A stretch of DNA of 51,972 nt from Bacteriovoracaceae bacterium (GTDB taxonomy: Bacteria; Bdellovibrionota; Bacteriovoracia; Bacteriovoracales; Bacteriovoracaceae): contig JABFRR010000021.1 of NCBI GenBank assembly GCA_013141065.1, positions 1 through 51,972 on the forward strand. Reading direction: 5' to 3'. Positions within the stretch are counted from its first letter, which is position 1; each line of letters opens with the position of its first letter. The notes under the pieces were generated by a model. It was not told where the DNA came from. It searched no databases and worked only from the letters and a program-made list of their open reading frames with translations. Positions 35,982 through 45,120 of the stretch are shown in pieces. The position numbers were made by a program, and so were the translations under genes.

Positions 35982-36731
35982 ATGTTTAAGATGACAGTAC
36001 TGACTTGTGTGGCACTCATTGGGTTTATGACGTCCGTCAAAGCAGCAGATCCACTTGACCAGGATCTCTTTGAGTTTCCTGAGCCAGCTAAAAGCGATTT
36101 AGGCCTAGGTCTTAAACTCTGGGCAACTTATTATTATTTGCCAGAAATTGATGAAGACTCGGGAAATATTCCCCTTCGAGATATGAAAGGTCAAGAATTA
36201 GGGCCACGGCTTACTTTAAAGCATTGGTGTGATACTGCGATGGAAGGCTCAGTAAAAATTAATTATAAAAGTGGAGATCAGAAAACTTTTAATTATCAAG
36301 GTGTGACTACAGATTACTTTGTTGATTGTAAGTCAATTTTTCCAAGACACACTGGTATTGGTAAAACTAAATTTCGAGAGGCCAATGGAGTTTATGGAGA
36401 TGGACTAGATGATTATATCTTGTCTCCTTACAGAACATTGGCAACTGATGGAACCTATATCAAGCCAGGAACGGCACTTTATATTCCCAAGGCCCGAGGT
36501 GCAAAGATCAAATTAAAAAGTGGGAGAGTCATCACTCATGATGGATATTTCTTTGCTGCAGATAAAGGTGGTGCGATTAAAGGTGCTCACGTAGATGTTT
36601 ATATCGGGGTATCTAAGTCTGCGAGTTTTTTTTCGTGGGTTGGTAGTAATGAATCAAAAACGTTTGAAGCCTTGATCGTCAAAGACCCGAAGATCATTCA
36701 AGAGCTTCTTACTTTGCATACCATTAAATGA
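35982..36731 (+). CDS. Exported 3D-domain protein, cell-wall related
   Basis: A 249-residue protein from ATG 35982, which has AAGGAGA before it and opens a signal peptide (MFKMTVLTCVALIGFMTSVKA). The C-terminal half holds the 3D domain (GTALYIPKARG, GYFFAADKGGAIKGAHVDVY), named for conserved aspartates and shared with the catalytic C-terminus of the lytic transglycosylase MltA and with Rpf/YabE-type proteins. Peptidoglycan cleavage or binding is the likely role. It overlaps the next gene by 4 bp (ATGA). Confidence 0.82.
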   Translation: MFKMTVLTCVALIGFMTSVKAADPLDQDLFEFPEPAKSDLGLGLKLWATYYYLPEIDEDSGNIPLRDMKGQELGPRLTLKHWCDTAMEGSVKINYKSGDQKTFNYQGVTTDYFVDCKSIFPRHTGIGKTKFREANGVYGDGLDDYILSPYRTLATDGTYIKPGTALYIPKARGAKIKLKSGRVITHDGYFFAADKGGAIKGAHVDVYIGVSKSASFFSWVGSNESKTFEALIVKDPKIIQELLTLHTIK

Positions 36732-37165
36732 AAGATGAACAAATTCATATCTTAATCTCGAGAGAAAAGCGTTCATATTTTTTTGCCTCTCTTTGCAGCG
36801 CGATTGCTGCTCTTTCGATGTTTTATAAAGTCTTTCAAAATGATTTGTATCTTAAAATTTTAAAATTTCCTTGGTTTGCTTTTGTCGTCATTCTTTTGAT
36901 ATTGGGAAATACTGTGCATGGTTTTTTTGCCTTCAAAAGTTATAATGAATTAGTTGAAGATAGTGATCTAAATAAAGTGAAATCTATAAAAAAAGTCTAT
37001 TATAAGTCATTTCTAGTTAATTTTTTAGTGCCTTATATCGTTCTCATTTTGCTTTTTATTTTCATTAAAGAGTTTCTCATTGCTTTTATTGCCGTGATTT
37101 TGTTTTCTATCATGTCATTTGGTTGTTATTATTTTGATTTAAAGCCGACAATGAATTTGAAGTAA
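36728..37165 (+). CDS. Small membrane protein, unknown
   Basis: A 145-residue protein with four hydrophobic helices (SLCSAIAALSMFYKV, FAFVVILLILGNTVHGFF, LVNFLVPYIVLILLFIF, FLIAFIAVILFSIMSF). Its start overlaps the stop of the 3D-domain gene by 4 bp, so it is translationally coupled to it. No family is recognised. The IS630 element inserted 15 bp after the stop. Confidence 0.7.
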   Translation: MKDEQIHILISREKRSYFFASLCSAIAALSMFYKVFQNDLYLKILKFPWFAFVVILLILGNTVHGFFAFKSYNELVEDSDLNKVKSIKKVYYKSFLVNFLVPYIVLILLFIFIKEFLIAFIAVILFSIMSFGCYYFDLKPTMNLK

Positions 37166-37251
37166 TTGAACCTGTAATTATACTGCTCATGATTTAATTT
37201 TCTAGTAAAAATTATTTGGCCTATTGTTATGGCCGTACTATTATACTTTTC

Positions 37252-37571
37252 ATGTATAAATTTCTTAACAAAGACCAAAGACAGGAACTACTTGACGAGC
37301 TACAAATTGAGCGTTCAAAAAGATACGCTGATAGGATTCGGGTTATTTTACTCTTAGATGATAATCAGACGTACAAAGATATTTCTAAATTTTTATTTCT
37401 CGATGAAGGATCCATTGCCAATTACAGAAAACGCTATATGGAAGGTGGAATCGAAGGCCTAATTCTGGATGAATACAGCACCAAAAGAACAAAGTTAAAT
37501 CTTGTTGAAGAATTTCAACTTGCCAATGAACTTGACGATAGAATCTTTGCTTCAACTAAAGAAGTTGTTAA
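37252..37571 (+). pseudogene. IS630 transposase, 5' part
   Basis: Reads from ATG 37252 (MYKFLNKDQRQELLDEL) through the helix-turn-helix (TYKDISKFLFLDEGSIANYR) to ...STKEVVN, where IS3 interrupts it. Joining to 39785 restores one frame of 336 residues. An in-frame TTG upstream at 37216 is a less likely start. Confidence 0.88.
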
Positions 37572-37694
37572 CCCCATGTCTCAGGGGACATTGCAGTCCG
37601 GAAGCATGAGATAAAAACTTTTCCTTGTATGGTAAAAAATACATGATATTGGTACGAAATTCGCAAAAACATTTGGGGTATAAGGAGTTTTTCT

Positions 37695-38300
37695 ATGAAG
37701 AATCTTTTAGACCCGAAATTATTGGCCAGATTTCAAGAACGGCCAACACCTACCAACGAAATTGTCGATTTTTTAGACACTCATCCTGATATTAGTACAG
37801 TTAACCTCTGTCGTATAATTGAAATATCGCCTTCGCAAATTTATAATTATAGGGCAAATTTAAAGCGCAAACCCAATAACGTTGAAGAAAATGATGACTC
37901 AGTTGAATCAAAGTCATCTTCTAAATCCTTTAATCGTTATACTGCAGAAGAAAAATTTTCTTTACTTGAAAATTATTTAAAGGCCGACGATCAAGGCAAG
38001 GCCAAATTACTTAGAAAATATGGACTATATGATTCAGATATTAAACGCTGGCGAGATCAAGTAAAGAATGCCTCACTTGAAGTTTTGGGGAAGAGAAAGC
38101 AAAGATCAGATAAAAAGTCTGAGGATCAAATCGAAATTGAAAGACTTCAACAAGAACTTCAGGAGCAAGAGAAAACAACTGCTAAGTTATCGACCCTTCT
38201 CGTGTTGCAAAAAAACTTTCGATATGCTAAAAAAGAAAGACTAAATCTTAATATTGAAGAAAAAAAAAGAGTTATTAAAAACTGCTCAAGAGGTTATTGA
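37695..38300 (+). CDS. IS3-family OrfA
   Basis: A 201-residue protein, about twice the usual OrfA length. Residues ~20-60 form one helix-turn-helix (STVNLCRIIEISPSQIYNYR), residues ~75-125 a second (SLLENYLKADDQGKAKLLRKYGLYDSDIKRWR), and ~140-185 a leucine-rich coiled coil for OrfA/OrfAB pairing. OrfB begins in another frame near 38220-38280; IS3 elements normally make OrfAB by -1 frameshifting at a slippery A run, and long A runs are present here. AAGGAG precedes ATG 37695. Confidence 0.88.
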   Translation: MKNLLDPKLLARFQERPTPTNEIVDFLDTHPDISTVNLCRIIEISPSQIYNYRANLKRKPNNVEENDDSVESKSSSKSFNRYTAEEKFSLLENYLKADDQGKAKLLRKYGLYDSDIKRWRDQVKNASLEVLGKRKQRSDKKSEDQIEIERLQQELQEQEKTTAKLSTLLVLQKNFRYAKKERLNLNIEEKKRVIKNCSRGY

Positions 38301-39258
38301 TGCTGGAATCACGATAGAAAAATTTTGTGATTCCGTGGGAGTGCCTACTCGGTCATATTTTCTTTGGAAAAGACCAGCAATAAAATTGAGATAAAGAAAA
38401 AGGGAAGAAAAACCTCCCCTGAGAATAAATTATCTTTTAAAGAAAAGGAAGAGATCGTTAATGTTCTGCTTAAGAAAGAGTGGGCGATTATTCTCCGCGT
38501 GAGATCTATTATAAATTGATTGATGAAGAAAAAGAATTATTGCCTCGCCGGCAACCTTTTATAGAATAGCGAAAGATGCGGACCTTTTAACAAAAAGAAG
38601 TAAGACAGGTATTAAGCGTCCATTGAATCGTGAGAAGCCTCAGCTTGTAGCAACAGGGCATAATCAAGTTTGGTCTTGGGATGTATCTCAAATAAAATCT
38701 GAATGTAGATCAGTACGATTTTACTTATATGTGATCGTCGATATTTGGAGCCGTCTTGTAGTGGGGTGGGTACTTGAGGATCACGAAAAATCAGAGCATG
38801 CAATTATCATGTGGAAGAAGGCGTTGGAAGATCAATTTATAACAGGCAAGGGACTGACCAATCACAAAGACAACGGAGCAATAATGACTTCGCATGAGAT
38901 GATCAAATTTGTCCGAGATGCCCAGATGGTCGATTCTTATTCTAGGGCGGGGTATCGGATGACAACCCTTTTCAGAAAGTTTATTTGGAACAATAAAAAC
39001 CTTTAGAACATTCCCAGGAAGCTTCGTTGATTTACAAAGTGCCGAAATTATTTTGTAGGATATTTCCATGAATATAATTACTCTTATAAACATTCAGGTA
39101 TCCAATTCATAACACCGGCAGAAAGGCATTATGGCGAGGAGAAGAAAATTTTAGATTCAAGAAATCAAACGATTAAAAAATTTTATGAAACTCATTCTCA
39201 TCGATATACCAAAATGGCCAAAGAGTTTTCTCCTATAGTAGAGGTGAAAATTAACTAA
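38280..39258 (+). pseudogene. IS3-family OrfB transposase, frameshifted
   Basis: The reading passes through KTAQEVIDAGITIEKFCDSV, a SPREIYYKLIDEE segment, WSWDVSQI (Asp), VDIWSRLVVGWVLEDHE, HKDNGAIMTS (Asp), and PFSESLFGTIKTF (Glu), ending VEVKIN. Changes of one base at about 38375, 38480, 38560 and 38945 move it between frames. Some differ from the other two copies and some (the GTGGGCG near 38480) are shared by all three, so not all can be random. The copy at 50600 keeps the C-terminal third intact. Confidence 0.85.
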
Positions 39259-39275
39259 ATGCACTTACGACAAAG

Positions 39276-39599
39276 TCAGAAATGTATGGCCTGTTGTGGA
39301 GAATATAAATAATTAAGAACTAAAAGCATTTTTTGAAAATTGTGTGGATCTAGCTTTTCATACAACTCATTAAAGTGGATGCCTCCCGATCCATTCCAAG
39401 CATCAAGGGCAATCCTTACTAGGAGTTGTTCTGATGATGAAAAGCCTTGCGCCCGCCTTTTAATGACTTCTGGTGGCGCCATGAGTTTAGGATAATCAGG
39501 ATTAAGCATAAGATGCAAAAGGTTTTCGTTACGATAAAATAATAAAGAGATCGCTCGAAATAAAACTTTTTCGCTATCAGCTGCCTTTGACCAAGTCAT
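39276..39599 (-). CDS. Passenger gene of the IS3 element, unknown
   Basis: A 107-residue protein from the ATG at 39599, which has GGAG 6 nt before it; an earlier in-frame ATG at 39611 lies within that site and is not favoured. It is transcribed from the right end of the IS inwards and stops 17 bp from the orfB stop. The sequence (KAADSEKVLFRAISLLFY, KLMAPPEVIKRRAQGF, ALDAWNGSGGIHFNELYEKL) resembles no transposase part, and I do not recognise the family. The same gene is in all three full copies. Predicted helical and soluble. Confidence 0.7.
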   Translation of the reverse strand: MTWSKAADSEKVLFRAISLLFYRNENLLHLMLNPDYPKLMAPPEVIKRRAQGFSSSEQLLVRIALDAWNGSGGIHFNELYEKLDPHNFQKMLLVLNYLYSPQQAIHF

Positions 39600-39784
39600 A
39601 TACATCTCCAAAATAAAAAATATTATAAGACTGAAGTTTTAATAAACTCGTCTCGTGTTGATTTGAATTTAGCATGAAATATTTTTTGACTTGATAATTA
39701 AATTGAATTAGAAAGTGAATCTTGTAGCAGAAAAGTTTTTCAACCTTCCTTCAAACTGCACTAATTTCTGAGACACATCGTTAA

Positions 39785-40475
39785 TCATATTTTTAAAAAA
39801 TATAAAGTAAAATTCTCTATTAGTGGCTGCAACAACCTTCTTCACCGGCTTGGATTTTCGTTCAAAAAAGCAAAAGGCGTACCTGGTAAAGCAAAGAAAA
39901 AAGACCAAGAAGAATTTATAGAAAAATACAATTCTCTCAAAGGAAAAGGAAAGATTTACTTTGGCGATGCAACTCATCCACTTCATAATACAATCCTTTC
40001 TGCTGGGTGGATTAGAAAAGGCGAAGAAAAAGAAGTTTTCACCAATTCAGGTCGAAATCGCGTCAATGTCTTCGGGGCAATTTCTATTGACGACTTAGAT
40101 ATCGTAACTCGTAGCTACGATACAATAAATCAAATCTCAGTATGTAATTTTCTAAAAGCATTAAGAGAGAGAAATCCTAATGGTGAGAAAATATATTTTA
40201 TTTTAGATCGTGGACCAAGCAATAAGGCATTATCCGTAAGAGAGCTGGCGAAAAAATTAAATATTGAGATAGTGTTTTTGCCCGCCTATAGTCCAAACTT
40301 GAATCCTATAGAACGTTTATGGAAATTTTTTAAGAAAAAAGTTTTATACAATCAGTATTATGAAAAATTTAAAGATTTTAAATTAATTTGCGCCTCATTT
40401 TTTCGAGGAATACGAAAGTATGAATTAGAGCTTGCAACTTTAATTACTGATAATTTTTCAGCAGTAGGCACTTGA
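39785..40475 (+). pseudogene. IS630 transposase, 3' part with DDE residues
   Basis: It continues the frame from 37571 without error: KVKFSISGCNNLLHRLGF, GKIYFGDATHPLH (Asp), YFILDRGPSN (Asp), and AYSPNLNPIERLWKFF (Glu) to the stop TGA 40473-40475. If the IS3 insert were removed precisely, this would be an apparently intact transposase. It is more complete than the copy at 251. Confidence 0.88.
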
Positions 40476-40543
40476 AAACTTAACTGGCTTCAGTATATTT
40501 CACACTCTTCCCGTACAGTCTCTCTTTTTGATAAAAGAGCCGA

Positions 40544-41251
40544 ATGATTATAAGACTAGTCTTAACCTTCGTTTTTATTCTTTATGTACCGAGCATTATG
40601 GCCTTGGATATTTGTCCAAAAGATCGTCCGGATTATTTTTGTAAGTCATTCGAAATGGTCCCTAATTCACCCGTTCAGCTTTTTGATTTTTATGTAATTC
40701 CTTCAAAAATTATTGGTTTATTTAATCAGGAATTACAAAAAGCTCCGGCCCCCATAATTTTAGATGCTCGTTGGGAGAGTCCTTATTTTGGAGCTGGCGT
40801 CTCACTCTATGATAATCAAATTAAATTGATGGTATTAGGTGGAACAGTACGTGTTGATGGAGTTTCAAAAGAAGCGTATGCGGCGATTATTTGTCATGAA
40901 CTAGGACACATTATTGGTGGTTATCCCTTTCAAACTATTTCTGGCTCAGAGTGGACTTCATCAGAGGGACAAGCCGATTATTTTGCTGCAAGAGTTTGTC
41001 TACCCAAATATTTTTCTTCATTAGGTGTTCATGCTTCAGAAATTTCAGAGGCAGTTGAGACAGCTGGTTTTGAGATGATGTGGGCCTTTAGGAATTTTGA
41101 TTCTAGTCATGGGCCCAATACATTGTTAAGAAAAAAAGTAGAATTGCCTAGTGTTTCATCAACTCTCATCAATCAATACCCAACACTACAATGCCGATAT
41201 GAAAATTTTAGAAATATTAATGAAAGGCCGAGCTGTTGGTTTAAAAAATAA
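40544..41251 (+). CDS. Putative secreted zinc metallopeptidase, paralogue
   Basis: A 235-residue protein with a signal peptide (MIIRLVLTFVFILYVPSIMA). ICHELGHIIGG is an HExxH zinc site and SSEGQADYFAA supplies the third ligand, in the same order and spacing as the protein at 12151. The C-terminus also ends with two cysteines (LQCRYENF, PSCWFKK). It begins 47 bp after the IS630 element, which may have separated it from its upstream control region. TAAAAG lies 6 nt before the ATG. Confidence 0.75.
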   Translation: MIIRLVLTFVFILYVPSIMALDICPKDRPDYFCKSFEMVPNSPVQLFDFYVIPSKIIGLFNQELQKAPAPIILDARWESPYFGAGVSLYDNQIKLMVLGGTVRVDGVSKEAYAAIICHELGHIIGGYPFQTISGSEWTSSEGQADYFAARVCLPKYFSSLGVHASEISEAVETAGFEMMWAFRNFDSSHGPNTLLRKKVELPSVSSTLINQYPTLQCRYENFRNINERPSCWFKK

Positions 41252-41258
41252 TATAAGA

Positions 41259-42755
41259 CTAATTTAAATCTAATCTTCGCACAAAGCCTTTTAAATCAAC
41301 TAAGAATAAAGAGTCATCAACAATTGAAACACTCGCTAATGTTTTTTTCCAAGGTGTAAGAGAATTATCTTCTGGTAACCAGTGCTTGATGATTTTTCCC
41401 TCATCAGGATCGAGAGCAAAAAGACCATTGTCTAAAGAAGCATACCAAATTAAATGTCGTTTAGTATCATAACTCACACTACTTAAAGCGTATTTGGTTT
41501 TAACGGTTCCAGCGTTAAAACACCACGAAATGACTTTCATGGCAATGTCGATTGCACAGACTTCACCCGAAAAACTAGAGACATAGGCCATTTCTTTTGT
41601 TTTGGTTTTCAAGAGCAGAGGCTTGCCGACCAATGGAGCATTGAATGGAAGAGAAAAGGCGACATTACCTGAATTTTTATTAAAGCAGTAAAATAGGCCA
41701 ACATTACTTTCGGTATAAATTTCTCCTAGCACATAACAGGCAAATTCATTGGTGATAAGTGGGTGCATCCAATTTGAAAGTGGAAGCTCTTTTTTCCAAA
41801 TAACTTTTCCAGAACTAAAATCATACACTGTCGCATAAGAGCGATCAAAGGCCAGTCCTTTTTCTTTTCCACTACCAGTATAAACTTTATTGCCTTCAAC
41901 ACTGGCAGTCGCATCTAAATGGCCATCATAATTATGCCATTTTGTTTTCATTGTTTCTGGATCAATGGCATAAATCCCATCCTTGCCGGCCGTCACAAAC
42001 ATGCTTAGTTCCTGGTTATAACTTGCAATGATCGGTTGACCTTCTGTGTGGCCCTTGGTTTGAAAAGCGTTGTGATAGAGTCCGGATTTTAGATCATAAG
42101 AATACACTCGTGCATGGTGTGTTTCATGATTTCCTTCACCTACATAAATTTTGTCATTGTAAATAACAGGCCTGGTTGTGACTTGTGTTCCAACATAAAA
42201 AGTTCGATTGATTGATCCATCAAGGGCCTTGATGTCATAAACTTTTCCATCGTCAACCCCTACAAAAAGTGATTGTGAACTTGGAGTCACTGATCGAAAT
42301 GCACCCTTGGGTAATTTGATTATCCATTTTTCTGTAATGGTATTAAATGCAGTTGGTTTTGATTCGGGAACAAAAAAAGTATGGGCCCGAGTAGGGGAGT
42401 TTTCATATGAAGTTGTCGATGTTTTTGCCATCCCTTTCGTTTGATAACTTATATAAGTTAGGGGGACAGCACTATTTTTTGCATAGGTATAGGCCTTGGC
42501 AAGTCCCCAAAATAAAAAATTGAGTAAGATAGCACTTATTAAAACTTTTTTGGTAAGAAGAACTTCTAATAATTGTTTTGGGCCTTCAGTTTTTAGTTTG
42601 ATTCCAAACCAACTTGCGATGATAGTGGCAACTGAACTTAAAATAACGGCCAGACCTGTAAGAGGAATGAGTACAGTTGGAATAATGGCCAAGCTATAAT
42701 TGAGTGAATTTAATTCATGACTCATGAAATGTTGAAATACGTCCATTGTTTCCAT
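41259..42755 (-). CDS. Membrane-anchored PQQ-like beta-propeller protein
   Basis: A 498-residue protein. Residues ~15-90 hold about two membrane helices (LAIIPTVLIPLTGLAVILSS, LISAILLNFLFWGLAKAY). The rest is a run of beta-propeller blades of the PQQ/BamB type (VGVDDGKVYDIKALDGSI, TAGKDGIYAIDPETMKTKWH, YVSSFSGEVCAIDIAMKVIS, YASLDNGLFALDPDEGKI). No sign of enzyme residues for quinoprotein dehydrogenases, so a scaffold or binding role fits. Its start lies 41 bp inside the preceding gene; ATG codons at 42746 or 42725 are alternatives. Confidence 0.75.
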   Translation of the reverse strand: METMDVFQHFMSHELNSLNYSLAIIPTVLIPLTGLAVILSSVATIIASWFGIKLKTEGPKQLLEVLLTKKVLISAILLNFLFWGLAKAYTYAKNSAVPLTYISYQTKGMAKTSTTSYENSPTRAHTFFVPESKPTAFNTITEKWIIKLPKGAFRSVTPSSQSLFVGVDDGKVYDIKALDGSINRTFYVGTQVTTRPVIYNDKIYVGEGNHETHHARVYSYDLKSGLYHNAFQTKGHTEGQPIIASYNQELSMFVTAGKDGIYAIDPETMKTKWHNYDGHLDATASVEGNKVYTGSGKEKGLAFDRSYATVYDFSSGKVIWKKELPLSNWMHPLITNEFACYVLGEIYTESNVGLFYCFNKNSGNVAFSLPFNAPLVGKPLLLKTKTKEMAYVSSFSGEVCAIDIAMKVISWCFNAGTVKTKYALSSVSYDTKRHLIWYASLDNGLFALDPDEGKIIKHWLPEDNSLTPWKKTLASVSIVDDSLFLVDLKGFVRRLDLN

Positions 42756-45045
42756 CTACCCAAATTTGGTCACCGTCTTTATATCGAAGATGACATTGTT
42801 TAACTTCACTAACTGCAGGAAGGTTCATTTCTCTAGCGACAATTGCACAATGAGAGAGAACACCGCCTTTTTCGACAATTATGGCCGAAGATTTTAAAAA
42901 GAGCCCAGTCCACCCTGGATCAGTTGACTCTGCAACTAAAACGACATTTTGTGGCCAGTCATCTGTGTTTACCAGGTCTGGATCACTGACAACTCTCACT
43001 TCACCAAAAGCTATTCCAGATGATATTGGAGTGCCTTGAATCGACTGATTTTTTTCGAATGTACTTTTTCCATTATTTTCATAAATATTTTTAAGTTCAA
43101 AAAGACTGACAATAGATGGAAGAGAAATTGATTTTAAAACTTTTGCTTCTTCAAGTCTTTTAATCGCCAGGTCTTGATTAAATGAATTTTCAAGAATTTC
43201 ATCTAAACTAAACCAAAAAATTAAATCATGAAGATTTTTCTTTTCAGAGATTTTCAAAACTAACTGGCGAATTTCAAAATAGGGACGTAAGAGCGCCATC
43301 TTCCATGCTTCTCTTAGTTCTAACATGTCCTTAAGCAATTCCCATTCTTTTAAGATCGCTAATTTTTTATAGGACTTTAGAGCTAAGATATCAGTTGAGA
43401 CGTCAAAGTCTTCATGCTTAGAAGATTTTTTATTTTTTAAATCATAAAAAATTTTATCACCTAATTCAGACCATCTCAGGTGAGAGAGTTCTAATTCACC
43501 TGGTCCCCGGTGACCATAATGTTGATAAAAAGCTGGACGTTTTGATTCATCAAAAGATGCTTCTTGATAATCTTCATTCATTTTCATGGAGGCAGTATGA
43601 ATTCCATGGGCCATCCACAATTTTAATTTGGATTCAATTTCATCAGGAGATAAAAGTCCCTTTAAAAGCGATCTTAAACTTTGGTTAGTAGACTCTACTA
43701 AAACAATGAGCATTAAGGGAGCCACTAATGTTTCTGAAGAAAATAAATGAGTCTTACTTTTTAAAAGTTCAATTAATTCTTCAAAACTTTTATGACTATA
43801 ATTATCACTTACTAAATTTGGATTCATCTTAATGAGCTTGGCTTTACAATCATTTAATATCTCTCTTCTTTCTGTAGAGAGTTTCCATCCGATTTTAATC
43901 ATTTTCCAAATTGTAAATGGTGTTTGAATAAAATTAGAAAGTGTCATGCGATGGTAATCAAATTTAAGGTGTGGTTTGGGAAATTGCTCCATCTTATAGG
44001 GAATTGACCCAAAATAAAGTGGTGCCATGAGTGAGATATTGACATAACCACGTCCCAAAATTTTTTCAAGCAAGGAGTGTGTTTCGTTTGTGAGTTCTTG
44101 ATCAATGCCTAGATAACCTAAATTTTGTAAGGATTTTGAAAATGCATGTCCTTTAGAAAATGCTTTTTGCCAAAGACTGAAAGTTAACTCAGTCGGAGGC
44201 CCACTCCATTCTGCAAAGGTCTGTCCATCCCATAATGTGTCAGCAGGGTGAGAGGTTTTGAGTCTTTCTATTTCTTGTTGAATTAATTTTTTTTCTTGAG
44301 TTTTTCCAGAAAGTGCAGTGATGGGACGGGCCTGTAGAACTTTAAATGAATGATTTTTGTCAATCGCCCATTCCATGTCGATTTCATGGCCAAAATATTT
44401 TTGGACCGCTATGCCTGTATCGATGACATCTTGTATGTTAAAAAGCGTGCAACTGGATTGATTGTCTTTAGTAAAATGATAAGGCGTTTTTTTTCCTGAA
44501 ACGAGGTCTTCACCATATCCTTCAATTGCTTCACAGACCCAGCTACTATTTATTTGTCTGGGGTCAGTGCTAAAGAAAACACCTGAATAAAGTGGGTCAA
44601 CCATTTCTTGAAGGACTACATTCATTTTTACTTGAGAACTTTTTTCTTTAAGGAAATGTTCGCGATAGAGTGAACTTGATTTTTTATTGAATGATTCAAA
44701 ACATTTTAAAATGCTAATTTTTATTTTTCCAACTTCATCGATATTTAAAAAAGTAGAATTCTGACCAGCAAAACTTTGATCCCCTGAATCTTCACCTTGT
44801 GCAGAACTACGAATCGCTAATTTTGGTGAGCCGACGCTTTCCCACCATTTAAAAATTTCATCCCATTCACTGATTGATTCTGGCATACTTGAACACACTG
44901 CACCCAAAGGTACTGGAAAATGCGCATTTGACATAAGTCCTAATGCATAGGCTTTTCCCCCTAAAAATTGATGCTCTGATGTAATGTCTTCAAATTTGTA
45001 GAATGTCATAGCAAAACGATAATCTTTTGAATCTATAAAGAACAT
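42715..45045 (-). CDS. PEP synthase/rifampicin phosphotransferase-like protein
   Basis: A 776-residue phosphotransferase of the pyruvate phosphate dikinase group. N-terminal ATP-grasp part: FLGGKAYALGLMS, AIRSSAQGEDSGDQSFAGQN, MEWAIDKNHSFKVLQARPIT. A middle domain follows (LWDGQTFAEWSGPPTELTFS, YVNISLMAPLYFG). The C-terminal swivelling His domain carries GGVLSHCAIVAREMNLPAV with the phosphorylated His. No PEP/pyruvate-binding barrel follows it, so the ATP-middle-His order is that of rifampicin phosphotransferase (Rph) and its many uncharacterised relatives, not of true PEP synthase. Alternative start at 45009. Confidence 0.82.
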   Translation of the reverse strand: MFFIDSKDYRFAMTFYKFEDITSEHQFLGGKAYALGLMSNAHFPVPLGAVCSSMPESISEWDEIFKWWESVGSPKLAIRSSAQGEDSGDQSFAGQNSTFLNIDEVGKIKISILKCFESFNKKSSSLYREHFLKEKSSQVKMNVVLQEMVDPLYSGVFFSTDPRQINSSWVCEAIEGYGEDLVSGKKTPYHFTKDNQSSCTLFNIQDVIDTGIAVQKYFGHEIDMEWAIDKNHSFKVLQARPITALSGKTQEKKLIQQEIERLKTSHPADTLWDGQTFAEWSGPPTELTFSLWQKAFSKGHAFSKSLQNLGYLGIDQELTNETHSLLEKILGRGYVNISLMAPLYFGSIPYKMEQFPKPHLKFDYHRMTLSNFIQTPFTIWKMIKIGWKLSTERREILNDCKAKLIKMNPNLVSDNYSHKSFEELIELLKSKTHLFSSETLVAPLMLIVLVESTNQSLRSLLKGLLSPDEIESKLKLWMAHGIHTASMKMNEDYQEASFDESKRPAFYQHYGHRGPGELELSHLRWSELGDKIFYDLKNKKSSKHEDFDVSTDILALKSYKKLAILKEWELLKDMLELREAWKMALLRPYFEIRQLVLKISEKKNLHDLIFWFSLDEILENSFNQDLAIKRLEEAKVLKSISLPSIVSLFELKNIYENNGKSTFEKNQSIQGTPISSGIAFGEVRVVSDPDLVNTDDWPQNVVLVAESTDPGWTGLFLKSSAIIVEKGGVLSHCAIVAREMNLPAVSEVKQCHLRYKDGDQIWVDGNNGRISTFHES

Positions 45046-45120
45046 GATTTAAATTATGTTTTTTATATTCTCTTTCAGTATGATCTTGATAATAAAAAAA
45101 GTTATAAAAAGGGAAAATCT

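Larger units (their letters stand above)
37572..39779 (+). mobile_element. IS3-family element, complete (copy C1, in IS630)
   Basis: Bounded by CCCCATGTCTCAG and CTGAGACACATC, with the target duplication GTTAA (37567-37571 and 39780-39784; one base may belong to the right end). It is the best-preserved copy: orfA is open, orfB is broken only by a few single-base changes, and the passenger gene is intact. Confidence 0.93.
37181..40495 (+). mobile_element. IS630-family element split by IS3 (copy 2)
   Basis: Left end TACTGCTCATG at 37181 and right end ...CTTCAGTA at 40495, each next to a TA (37179-37180, 40496-40497): the TA target duplication of IS630. The ends are imperfect inverted repeats (TATACTG and, further in, TTTTC). 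Without the IS3 insertion at 37572-39779 the element is about 1.1 kb, normal for the family. Confidence 0.92.

Noticed and set aside
42715..45045. Calling the gene ppsA (PEP synthase)
   Set aside because: The C-terminal PEP/pyruvate-binding barrel is absent and the His domain is last, which does not fit PEP synthase.
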